In this document: in pieces, positions 1 through 5,085 of the stretch
Layout of the letters: every line of letters starts with the position of its first letter
How positions within the stretch are numbered: the stretch's first letter is position 1
Source of the DNA: Firmicutes bacterium ZCTH02-B6
Lineage (GTDB): Bacteria; Bacillota; Limnochordia; Limnochordales; ZCTH02-B6
DNA: 5,085 nt
Direction of reading: 5' to 3'
NCBI GenBank assembly: GCA_002159155.1
Contig: LZRQ01000221.1
Span: 1 to 5,085, forward strand
Translations under genes and position numbers: made by a program
The notes under the pieces: model-generated
The model's database searches: none
What the model was told of the DNA's origin: nothing
The model's input: the letters and a program-made list of their open reading frames with translations, nothing else

Positions 1-329
1 TTCCTGTACAGAACAAGGCCGAGCTCGAGGCGTTGGCACGCGAGGAAGGCGTCGACTTTGTCCTGCTCCTCAACAACGCGGAGCGGTGGAGCTACGTGGA
101 GGACGTGTCAGGCGCGGAGCTGTTTAACCGGGTGATGGAGATCATCGCTCGGATCCGTGAATGTGACCAAATTGTGTTTCTTGGATCGGACATGCGCATC
201 CGCTGGATGGAATCGGTGTTGGGACCTGACCGCGTGGTCGGGATCGAGCTGGGACCATCGCCCATCACCGAAGACCGTTACGTCCCGCCTGAACGGGTGC
301 GGGACGTGCTGGCCAAAGGCCGTGGGTGA
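1..329 (+). CDS. 3' end of an unrecognised gene (partial, about 109 residues visible)
   Basis: This is the C-terminal part of a protein whose start lies left of the window. The frame is open from the first complete codon at position 3 to the TGA at 327-329. I do not recognise the family. The visible part is soluble and mixed in charge, with no membrane segment or signal peptide. It has an alternating strand and helix pattern: a hydrophobic strand DFVLLLNN near the left edge, a long helix, then a second strand QIVFLGSD followed by a helix and a third strand VVGIEL. That pattern suggests the end of an alpha/beta nucleotide-binding or similar fold, but this is inference only. A TTG at 33 could be read as a start, but it has no ribosome binding site and coding continues upstream, so I treat the gene as truncated. 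It ends 113 bases before the next gene on the same strand and may share its transcript. Confidence 0.7.
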   Translation, partial: PVQNKAELEALAREEGVDFVLLLNNAERWSYVEDVSGAELFNRVMEIIARIRECDQIVFLGSDMRIRWMESVLGPDRVVGIELGPSPITEDRYVPPERVRDVLAKGRG

Positions 330-425
330 ACGGGGCGGCTGCGTTGGCCCTTGGCGGCGTGAGGGACGGACGGCAATCCCAGGGAAGCCCTGCCACCACC
401 GGCGGCCGCGCTTTTTGGGGGCAAC

Positions 426-432
426 GGGGAGG
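426..432 (+). promoter_or_regulatory. Ribosome binding site GGGGAGG deciding a TTG start
   Basis: GGGGAGG lies 10 bases before the TTG at 443. It is the only strong Shine-Dalgarno match near the beginning of this reading frame. It favours TTG 443 over the GTG at 326, which overlaps the previous stop codon but has no good site. Confidence 0.7.
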
Positions 433-442
433 CGACAGAAGT

Positions 443-1375
443 TTGAAGCGGGTTGTCAGCGTCAGCATCGGGTCGTCGGAGCGGGACCATGTGGCCGAAG
501 TGGAGCTCATGGGCGAGCGGGTGCGAGTGGAACGCATCGGCACCGACGGCGACATTGACAAGGCCATTGCGCTCATCCGGGAGCTTGACGGCCAAGTGGA
601 CGCCTTTGGCATGGGCGGCATCGACCTTTACGTCTGGGCCGGCGGCCGCCGGTACGTACTCCGGGACGCGCGGCGCATTGCCGCGGCGGCCCAAAATACC
701 CCCATCGTCGACGGATCCGGCCTGAAAAACTCGCTGGAGCGGCGCATCATCCCCTTCCTGGAAAAAGAGTTGGGCCTGCGGTGGCCCGAGAAGCGGGTGC
801 TGCTGGTGTCGGCCATCGACCGCTTTGGCATGGCGGAGGCGTTGGCCCAGTCCGGCTGCCAGCTCGTCATCGGCGACCTCATGTTTGTGCTGGGAATCCC
901 GATTCCGCTGCGGTCTTTGTCGACTTTCACGGCGATAGCCCGGCTCCTTGCCCCTTTGGCGGTGCAGTTGCCCATCTCGGTGCTGTACCCGACCGGCAGC
1001 AAGCAGACCAAGGTGGAACCGAAGTTTACCCGGTGGTACCAGTGGGCCGATGTGATCGCCGGCGACTTTCACTTCATCCGCCGCAATATGCCCGACGACC
1101 TGCGTGGTAAGACCGTCATCACACAGACCATTACCAAAGCTGACGTGGCAGAACTCAAAAGGCGCGGTGTGCGCCTGCTGGTGACGGCTACGCCTGAGCT
1201 CAACGGCCGCTCCTTTGCCACCAACGTTATCGAGGCGCTGCTCATTGCGGTGTCTGGCCAGCGGCGTGAGCTGTCTGCGTCGGAGTATTTGGGGCTCATT
1301 GACCGCCTTGAGCTGAAACCCCGCATCGAGTACTTGACGGATCCGGTCCCGGACACGGTCCCGGCGTCCCGATAA
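443..1375 (+). CDS. Quinate 5-dehydrogenase-annotated family protein, true activity uncertain
   Basis: This 310-residue protein matches, from memory, a conserved Firmicute family labelled quinate 5-dehydrogenase. Conserved-looking blocks are GTDGD (33-37), DAFGMGGIDLY (53-63), VDGSGLKN (89-96), DRFGMAEAL (126-134), a GDL...GIPIP block from 144, YPTG from 182, GDFHFIRRNMP (207-217) and TPELNGR (250-256). The label implies NAD(P)-dependent quinate oxidation, but I cannot see the NxTxPxK substrate motif or the glycine-rich nucleotide loop of AroE/YdiB shikimate and quinate dehydrogenases. The family name is therefore better supported than the reaction. No signal peptide is evident, so it is probably cytoplasmic. 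I chose TTG 443 because a strong ribosome binding site precedes it and the product then starts LKRVVSVSIGSS, as I recall for relatives. The open frame continues up to GTG 326, but those 39 residues look like translated spacer. It lies 98 bases before the aminotransferase-reductase gene, so a shared pathway is plausible. Confidence 0.75.
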   Translation: MKRVVSVSIGSSERDHVAEVELMGERVRVERIGTDGDIDKAIALIRELDGQVDAFGMGGIDLYVWAGGRRYVLRDARRIAAAAQNTPIVDGSGLKNSLERRIIPFLEKELGLRWPEKRVLLVSAIDRFGMAEALAQSGCQLVIGDLMFVLGIPIPLRSLSTFTAIARLLAPLAVQLPISVLYPTGSKQTKVEPKFTRWYQWADVIAGDFHFIRRNMPDDLRGKTVITQTITKADVAELKRRGVRLLVTATPELNGRSFATNVIEALLIAVSGQRRELSASEYLGLIDRLELKPRIEYLTDPVPDTVPASR

Positions 1376-1392
1376 GGAGTCCCTGTTTCCGA

Positions 1393-1421
1393 TTGCGTTG
1401 CCGGGCAAGAACTGGTAGAGT
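1393..1421 (+). promoter_or_regulatory. Weak candidate promoter before the fusion gene
   Basis: TTGCGT (1393-1398) and TAGAGT (1416-1421) are separated by 17 bases, the ideal sigma-A spacing, but match consensus at only three and four positions. Transcription would begin around 1428, inside the palindromic repeats that follow. The alternative is read-through from the upstream gene. Confidence 0.3.
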
Positions 1422-1425
1422 AGGT

Positions 1426-1447
1426 GTGTGCACAAAAATGTGCACGC
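1426..1447 (+). repeat. Palindromic repeat pair, possible operator
   Basis: TGTGCAC occurs at 1427-1433 and again at 1439-1445, 12 bases apart, with an A-rich centre. Because GTGCAC is its own reverse complement, the pair is both a direct and an inverted repeat. As an inverted repeat the arms 1426-1434 and 1439-1447 match at eight of nine positions. It lies just after a weak candidate promoter and before the ribosome binding site of the fusion gene, where a repressor could act. I cannot assign a regulator. Confidence 0.4.
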
Positions 1448-1460
1448 GCGAACCCGCGTT

Positions 1461-1467
1461 GAGGAGG
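1461..1467 (+). promoter_or_regulatory. Ribosome binding site GAGGAGG deciding the fusion gene start
   Basis: GAGGAGG ends six bases before the ATG at 1474, a near-ideal arrangement. In-frame alternatives at TTG 1393 and ATG 1438 have no comparable site, and the residues they would add resemble spacer. Confidence 0.85.
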
Positions 1468-1473
1468 AACCTT

Positions 1474-4203
1474 ATGCACCCTTACCCGGAGTACGTGAAT
1501 CCCCACTTGGGCGAGCTGCTGGAGACGGTGCGGCTCAACAAGCGGTTTGTGCGCGGCGAAGGCGCGTGGCTGTGGGACAGCGAGGGCAAGCGCTACCTCG
1601 ACTTCATCGCGGCCTATGGCGCGTTGCCCTTTGGCTACAATCCGCCCGAGATCTGGGACGCTTTGCTCGCGGCACGGGCCGCTGGTGAGCCCAGCTTCGT
1701 GCAGCCCTCCTACCTGGAAGCCGCCGGCGAACTAGCCCGGCGCCTAATTGAGGCAGCACCCGCGGGTTTGCGCTATGTGACCTTCACCAACAGCGGTGCG
1801 GAGGCCACCGAGGCAGCGCTCAAGCTGGCCCGTGCGGCCACGGGACGCGAGCGGATCTTGGCCGCCCACAACAGCTTCCATGGCAAGACGCTGGGGGCGT
1901 TGTCGGCCACCGGTCGGCCTGCTTATCAAGACGCTTTCCATGTGCCGTTTCCGGGCTTCGACTTTGTGCCCTACGGGGACGTTGAGGCAGTGGCCGACGC
2001 GTTCCGGGCGCGGCCGGGCGAGTACGCTGCGGTCATCCTCGAGCCGATCCAGGGCGAAGGCGGGATCGTCGTACCGCCGCCGGGCTACCTGGCAGCTGTC
2101 AAGGAGCTATGCCGGCAACACGGGGTGCTCTTGATCCTCGATGAGGTACAGACCGGCCTGGGCCGCACGGGGACGCTGTTCCGCTGCCAGGCCGAAGGGG
2201 TGGCCCCCGACATTATGACGCTGGCCAAAGCGCTCGGCGGCGGGCTTTTCCCCATCGGGGCCGTGCTGAGCACGGCAGAAGCCTACACCGAAACCTTTGC
2301 TCTCAAGCATTCCTCAACTTTCGCGGGCAATGCCCTGGCGTGCCGAGCCGGTCTCGCTGTCCTTGATCTTGTAACCCGCGACGACGGACGGCTGCTCAAA
2401 GAGGTGGAGCGGCTGGGCGGCGTGCTGAAGACGGGCCTAGAGGATCTGCAGCGCCGCTACCCGCGGGTAATCCGGGAAGTGCGCGGCACCGGGTTCATGC
2501 TGGGCATCGATTTTGGCATTGACGAGGACACCTTTAGTGCCAGCGCCGGGGCCATGCTGGGCGTGATGGCGTCCCAGGAGCTGTTGACGCCGGTCATCGC
2601 CTCGTATTTGTTGAACCGCACGGGCTTGCGGGTTGCGCCGACCCTCAACGGCAACAGCGTCATCCGCATCGAGCCGCCGCTTATCGTAGACGAGGCCCAG
2701 TGCCGGATGGCCCTGGAGGCGCTAGAGCAGGTGTGCGCGGTGCTGGACGCAGGCAACACCGGTGAGCTCCTGGCGCACCTGGTGGACCGGCAGGCGCCCG
2801 TGCCATCGCCGGCGCGCGCTGCGTCCGCCGACGCCCAGGCGGGCGTTGCGGTGGTAAGGGAGGGCGATGTCCGCCACGAGCAGACCGCGGGCAGCGGTGC
2901 CGCCTGTGCCGGTTCGGAGCCTAGCACGCACTCGGCCAAGCCCGAGGAGGAAGAAGGCCGTTTCGCCTTCCTTGTCCATCCGTTGGACCTGCGCAACTAC
3001 ACTGAGTTTGACCGGAGTTTTGAACCGTATACGGAGGAAGAGCTTCACCGGCTGACCGAGCGGTTTAACTCCCTGGTGGAGCCCTTTGTCATCGGTACAG
3101 CCCGGATCGTCTCGCAGACCGGGCAGCGGGCCTATGGCGAGTTTGTCGTCGTGCCCCGCACGACGCGCCAATTGGTGGACGGTCCCCGCAAGGAGAACCT
3201 CGCGGTCGTGGCGGCCGCCGTGGAGCTAGCCAGGGACCGCGGGGCGCGCATCGTTGGCCTCGGCGCCTACACCGCCATCGTGTCCCGGAGCGGTAAGGCC
3301 TTGACCGACCTGGGCGTCGCCCTGACCACGGGCAACAGCTATACGGTGGTGGCCGCTATCGAGGCCTTGCTTGAGGCCAGTGCTCGGCTGGGCGCCGACC
3401 TGACCCGTTCGACGGCGGCCGTGGTAGGTGCGACGGGTTCCATCGGACGGGGGACCGCGCTGCTTTTGGCCCCGGAGGTGCGGCGACTGGTCTTGATCGG
3501 GAACCCCCGCTCGGGCGTCAAGGCCTACGAGCGCTTGCAGGCGGTGGCCGCTGAAGTGGCCAGTTGGGTGCTGTCCGAAAGGGAGAGGGGCCGGCAATTT
3601 GCTCCCGGTACGCTGGCCGACTGGGTCGTGCAGCGAACGGAACTGCCGGGTGAGGCCGCACCGGTCGAGGCGTTTCAGGCCGCCGTGGCGGGGCTCTTGG
3701 CGCAGCCGGACTGCCCCATTTCCTTGACTACCGACATCGAAGCCGGACTCGCCGACGGCGAAATGGTGGTCATCGCCACCAGCACCGCGGATGAGTTTAT
3801 CACTCCGCGCATGCTCCGTCCGGGCGCGGTCGTGTGTGACATGTCCAGGCCGCCCAACGTCAGCCGTCAAGTGGAGAAGGAGCGGCCCGACGTGCTGGTC
3901 CTGGACGGCGGCGTCATCGAAGTGCCGGGCCGGCCGTGGTTTGGCTGGGATTTCGGTTATGAGCAGGGGCTCGCTTACGCGTGCATGTCAGAGACGATGA
4001 TGCTGGCTTTGGAAAAGGACTACCGCCATACGAGCCTCGGTTCTGACCTCACGCCGGAGTCGATGCTGCGCATGCAGCAGCTCGCACAGCGGCACGGATT
4101 TAAGCTCGCCGGCCTGCGGAGTTTTGACCGGCCGGTGACGGAGGCGCGCTGGCGCGAACTCTTGGAGGCCCGCAAGCAACTGTCGCTGGCCTCATTACCG
4201 TGA
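1474..4203 (+). CDS. Class-III aminotransferase fused to acyl-ACP reductase-like domain
   Basis: This 909-residue cytoplasmic protein joins two enzymes. Residues 1 to about 439 form a fold-type-I PLP aminotransferase related to putrescine, ornithine and acetylornithine aminotransferases. Visible motifs are NSGAEA (106-111), the SFHGKT block with His136, EPIQGEGG (190-197), DEVQTG (223-228, Asp223 for the PLP ring nitrogen), LAKALGGG with Lys252 as the Schiff-base lysine, HSSTFAGNALAC (279-290), and Arg398 as probable carboxylate anchor. A disordered-looking, Ala/Pro- and acid-rich linker covers about 440-496. Residues 497-909 resemble cyanobacterial acyl-ACP reductase and its Firmicute relatives: TTGNSYT (618-624), Rossmann loop VVGATGSIG (650-658), LDGGVIE near 811, and YACMSETMM with Cys837 at the catalytic cysteine position. 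The domain is about 70 residues longer than the 341-residue cyanobacterial enzyme, partly from an insertion after the Rossmann loop. Inferred role: reduce an acyl thioester to an aldehyde, then transaminate it to an amine. The substrate is unknown. ATG 1474 is chosen by its ribosome binding site. Confidence 0.88.
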   Translation: MHPYPEYVNPHLGELLETVRLNKRFVRGEGAWLWDSEGKRYLDFIAAYGALPFGYNPPEIWDALLAARAAGEPSFVQPSYLEAAGELARRLIEAAPAGLRYVTFTNSGAEATEAALKLARAATGRERILAAHNSFHGKTLGALSATGRPAYQDAFHVPFPGFDFVPYGDVEAVADAFRARPGEYAAVILEPIQGEGGIVVPPPGYLAAVKELCRQHGVLLILDEVQTGLGRTGTLFRCQAEGVAPDIMTLAKALGGGLFPIGAVLSTAEAYTETFALKHSSTFAGNALACRAGLAVLDLVTRDDGRLLKEVERLGGVLKTGLEDLQRRYPRVIREVRGTGFMLGIDFGIDEDTFSASAGAMLGVMASQELLTPVIASYLLNRTGLRVAPTLNGNSVIRIEPPLIVDEAQCRMALEALEQVCAVLDAGNTGELLAHLVDRQAPVPSPARAASADAQAGVAVVREGDVRHEQTAGSGAACAGSEPSTHSAKPEEEEGRFAFLVHPLDLRNYTEFDRSFEPYTEEELHRLTERFNSLVEPFVIGTARIVSQTGQRAYGEFVVVPRTTRQLVDGPRKENLAVVAAAVELARDRGARIVGLGAYTAIVSRSGKALTDLGVALTTGNSYTVVAAIEALLEASARLGADLTRSTAAVVGATGSIGRGTALLLAPEVRRLVLIGNPRSGVKAYERLQAVAAEVASWVLSERERGRQFAPGTLADWVVQRTELPGEAAPVEAFQAAVAGLLAQPDCPISLTTDIEAGLADGEMVVIATSTADEFITPRMLRPGAVVCDMSRPPNVSRQVEKERPDVLVLDGGVIEVPGRPWFGWDFGYEQGLAYACMSETMMLALEKDYRHTSLGSDLTPESMLRMQQLAQRHGFKLAGLRSFDRPVTEARWRELLEARKQLSLASLP

Positions 4204-4233
4204 GCTTTGGGCCGACGACCGGAAACCGCCTGC

Positions 4234-4270
4234 GCCGGAGGGGGCCAATTGCCTCCTCCGGCTTGTTATG
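4234..4270 (+). terminator. Probable rho-independent terminator after the fusion gene
   Basis: Arms 4234-4245 and 4251-4262 pair over 12 positions, 11 Watson-Crick and one G-U, around a five-base loop. The tract that follows (TTGTTATGT) is only moderately T-rich, and a run of five T comes slightly later at 4277-4281. It sits 30 bases after the stop codon and before a strong promoter, so it likely separates the two transcription units. Confidence 0.7.
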
Positions 4271-4286
4271 TCGGGCTTTTTCGTCC

Positions 4287-4315
4287 TTCACAAAGCCGAC
4301 CGGTTTCGATATAAT
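4287..4315 (+). promoter_or_regulatory. Strong sigma-A promoter for greA-lysS
   Basis: TTCACA (4287-4292, five of six matches to consensus) and a perfect TATAAT (4310-4315) are separated by exactly 17 bases. Transcription should begin near 4322, giving a leader of roughly 100 bases before greA. This is the best promoter in the window and lies just past the candidate terminator. Confidence 0.82.
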
Positions 4316-4345
4316 CTGTGCCGAATCTCATGGCACGGATTCCCA

Positions 4346-4374
4346 CCCGCTGTCCGGAAGTTTCGCGAAGCGGG
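4346..4374 (+). other. Leader hairpin in the greA 5' untranslated region
   Basis: CCCGCT (4346-4351) pairs with AGCGGG (4369-4374), enclosing a 17-base loop that contains the palindrome TTCGCGAA (4362-4369, its last base shared with the arm). No T-run follows, so it does not look like a terminator. It matches no riboswitch that I recognise. Confidence 0.3.
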
Positions 4375-4407
4375 AGCGTAGAATAGAGGGCAGACCACGC
4401 CCGGGTA

Positions 4408-4416
4408 AAAGGAGAG
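4408..4416 (+). promoter_or_regulatory. Ribosome binding site of greA
   Basis: AAAGGAGAG lies 10 bases before the ATG at 4427. The spacing is slightly long, but it is the only good match nearby, and the start gives the standard GreA length. Confidence 0.7.
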
Positions 4417-4426
4417 ACTGCGCTCG

Positions 4427-4903
4427 ATGCAGGAAAAGGAAGTTCTCCTGACGGCGGAGGGCCTTGCAAAGCTGGAGAAGGAACTGGAGCACTTGAAGAC
4501 TGTCCGGCGGCGCGAGGTGGCCGCCCGGATTAAGCAAGCGCTGGAGTTCGGTGACATCTCCGAGAACTCGGAATATGACGACGCCAAGAATGAGCAGGCC
4601 TTCATCGAGGGGCGCATTCTCCAACTGGAGAAGATGCTGCGCCACGCCAGGATCATCGAGGAGGCGGAAGGCCCCACGGACGTGGTGACCCTGGGCGCAC
4701 GCGTGCGCCTCAAGGACCTGCAGTTTGGCGATGAGGTCGAATACCAGGTCGTCGGCTCCGCGGAGGCGGATCCGTTCAACAACCGCATTTCCAACGAATC
4801 GCCGGTGGGCCAGGCCATCATGGGCAAGCGGCCGGGTACCATCGTCGAAGTCAAGGCCCCGGCCGGGGTGCTCAAGTACGAGATACTGGAAGTGACCCGT
4901 TAA
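4427..4903 (+). CDS. greA: Transcription elongation factor GreA
   Basis: GreA binds RNA polymerase through its secondary channel and stimulates cleavage of backtracked transcripts so that stalled complexes can resume. The 158-residue product has the same length as Escherichia coli GreA. Residues 1 to about 77 form the antiparallel coiled coil, with its tip at GDISENSEYDDAKN. There Asp43 and Glu46 correspond to the acidic residues that place the catalytic magnesium ion. The rest is the FKBP-like polymerase-binding domain, which includes the conserved block SPVGQAIMGK near the C-terminus. The first residues, MQEKEVLLTAEGLAKLEKEL, are typical of the family. A strong promoter lies about 110 bases upstream. 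The stop codon overlaps the next start as TAATG, so greA and lysS are expected to be co-transcribed and translationally coupled. Nothing in the sequence suggests damage, and I am nearly certain of this call. Confidence 0.97.
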   Translation: MQEKEVLLTAEGLAKLEKELEHLKTVRRREVAARIKQALEFGDISENSEYDDAKNEQAFIEGRILQLEKMLRHARIIEEAEGPTDVVTLGARVRLKDLQFGDEVEYQVVGSAEADPFNNRISNESPVGQAIMGKRPGTIVEVKAPAGVLKYEILEVTR

Positions 4904-5085
4904 TGGAACCCGACGCGACCATGACGCCGGCGGCTCACGGCAACAGCGGGCCCGCGCGCCCAGAGCAGCCGGCCGGGCCCGCTGGCGCGCCCGAGCAGCC
5001 GGCGGATCTGAACGATCAAATCGCAGTCCGGATGGACAAGCGCCGCCGGCTCTTGGAGGCGGGATTGTCCCCTTACGGCGGCCGT
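4903..5085 (+). CDS. lysS: Lysyl-tRNA synthetase, N-terminal part (truncated by the window)
   Basis: Class-II lysyl-tRNA synthetase charges tRNA-Lys with lysine in the cytoplasm. Only the first 61 codons are visible. Recognition rests on the segment DLNDQIAVRMDKRRRLLEAG followed by LSPYG (from about residue 35), which matches the beginning of bacterial LysS just ahead of its anticodon-binding OB-fold. The family usually starts within about ten residues of this point. Here some 34 Pro/Ala/Gly-rich residues come first. ATG 4903 overlaps the greA stop as TAATG, consistent with translational coupling, and GGAAG at 4888-4892 is a modest ribosome binding site. ATG 4921 is in frame but has no such site. 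The greA-lysS order is common in Firmicutes and supports the call. The catalytic motifs lie outside the window. Confidence 0.88.
   Translation, partial: MEPDATMTPAAHGNSGPARPEQPAGPAGAPEQPADLNDQIAVRMDKRRRLLEAGLSPYGGR
4963..5003 (+). repeat. Direct repeat within the lysS N-terminal extension
   Basis: GAGCAGCCGGC occurs at 4963-4973 and 4993-5003, exactly 30 bases apart, so the reading frame is kept and EQPA is encoded twice. The surrounding sequence is Pro/Ala/Gly-rich. Slippage or duplication within a linker-like region is the likely origin. Confidence 0.6.

Noticed and set aside
380..392. Hairpin CAGGG-AAG-CCCTG as a terminator between the first two genes
   Set aside because: The stem has only five pairs, and the T-run comes about 20 bases later rather than directly after the stem.
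326..442. Upstream GTG start for the quinate-dehydrogenase-like gene, overlapping the previous stop as GTGA
   Set aside because: The overlap is attractive, but there is no good ribosome binding site and the 39 extra residues look like translated spacer. TTG 443 has a strong site and fits the family start. It is not fully excluded.
278..1435. Long minus-strand open frame of 385 codons opposite the quinate-dehydrogenase-like gene
   Set aside because: It is antisense to a well-supported gene, and its translation is rich in Arg, His and Pro, as expected from a GC-rich shadow frame. It matches no family I know.
2791..2961. Assembly error or frameshift artefact joining two separate genes at the domain junction
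   Set aside because: The frame is uninterrupted, the linker reads as plausible coding sequence, and no internal stop or strong start site is seen near the junction. Comparison with related genomes would settle it.
3226..3870. Minus-strand open frame of 214 codons inside the reductase domain
   Set aside because: It is antisense to conserved reductase sequence, and its Gly, Arg and His-rich composition fits a shadow frame.
4379..4384. TAGAAT as a second -10 element before greA
   Set aside because: No -35 element is found at suitable spacing, and the upstream TTCACA/TATAAT promoter is far better.
4200..4451. Plus-strand open frame starting with a GTG that overlaps the fusion gene stop
   Set aside because: It runs through the candidate terminator, the strong promoter and the start of greA, and has no ribosome binding site.

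Overview
This GC-rich window (about two thirds G+C by eye) looks like the chromosome of a high-GC Firmicute, of the Symbiobacterium, Thermaerobacter or Limnochordia kind. That placement is inference. It rests on strong GGAGG-type ribosome binding sites, use of a TTG start, a greA-lysS gene pair, and a gene of the 'quinate 5-dehydrogenase' family, which I know mainly from anaerobic and thermophilic Firmicutes. No mobile element, tRNA, rRNA or CRISPR array is visible.

All genes lie on the plus strand, in two blocks. The left block (1-4203) holds three genes. First comes the 3' end of an unrecognised gene. Next is a 310-residue protein of the family usually labelled quinate 5-dehydrogenase. Last is a 909-residue two-domain enzyme, which is the main item of interest. 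Its N-terminal half is a complete class-III PLP aminotransferase. Its C-terminal half resembles cyanobacterial acyl-ACP reductase and keeps the reductase's catalytic cysteine. Such a fusion could reduce an acyl thioester to an aldehyde and transaminate it to a primary amine on one polypeptide. The substrate is unknown. A palindromic repeat pair in the 98-base gap before this gene may be an operator. A hairpin at 4234-4262 probably ends the block.

The right block (about 4287-5085) is housekeeping. A near-consensus sigma-A promoter and a leader of roughly 100 bases lead into greA, the transcript cleavage factor gene. Its stop codon overlaps the start of lysS, lysyl-tRNA synthetase, which runs off the window. 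The lysS product starts with an unusual Pro/Ala/Gly-rich extension.

The two blocks are probably separate transcription units. The left one may encode a small, poorly described pathway joining the quinate-dehydrogenase-like protein to acyl reduction and amination.
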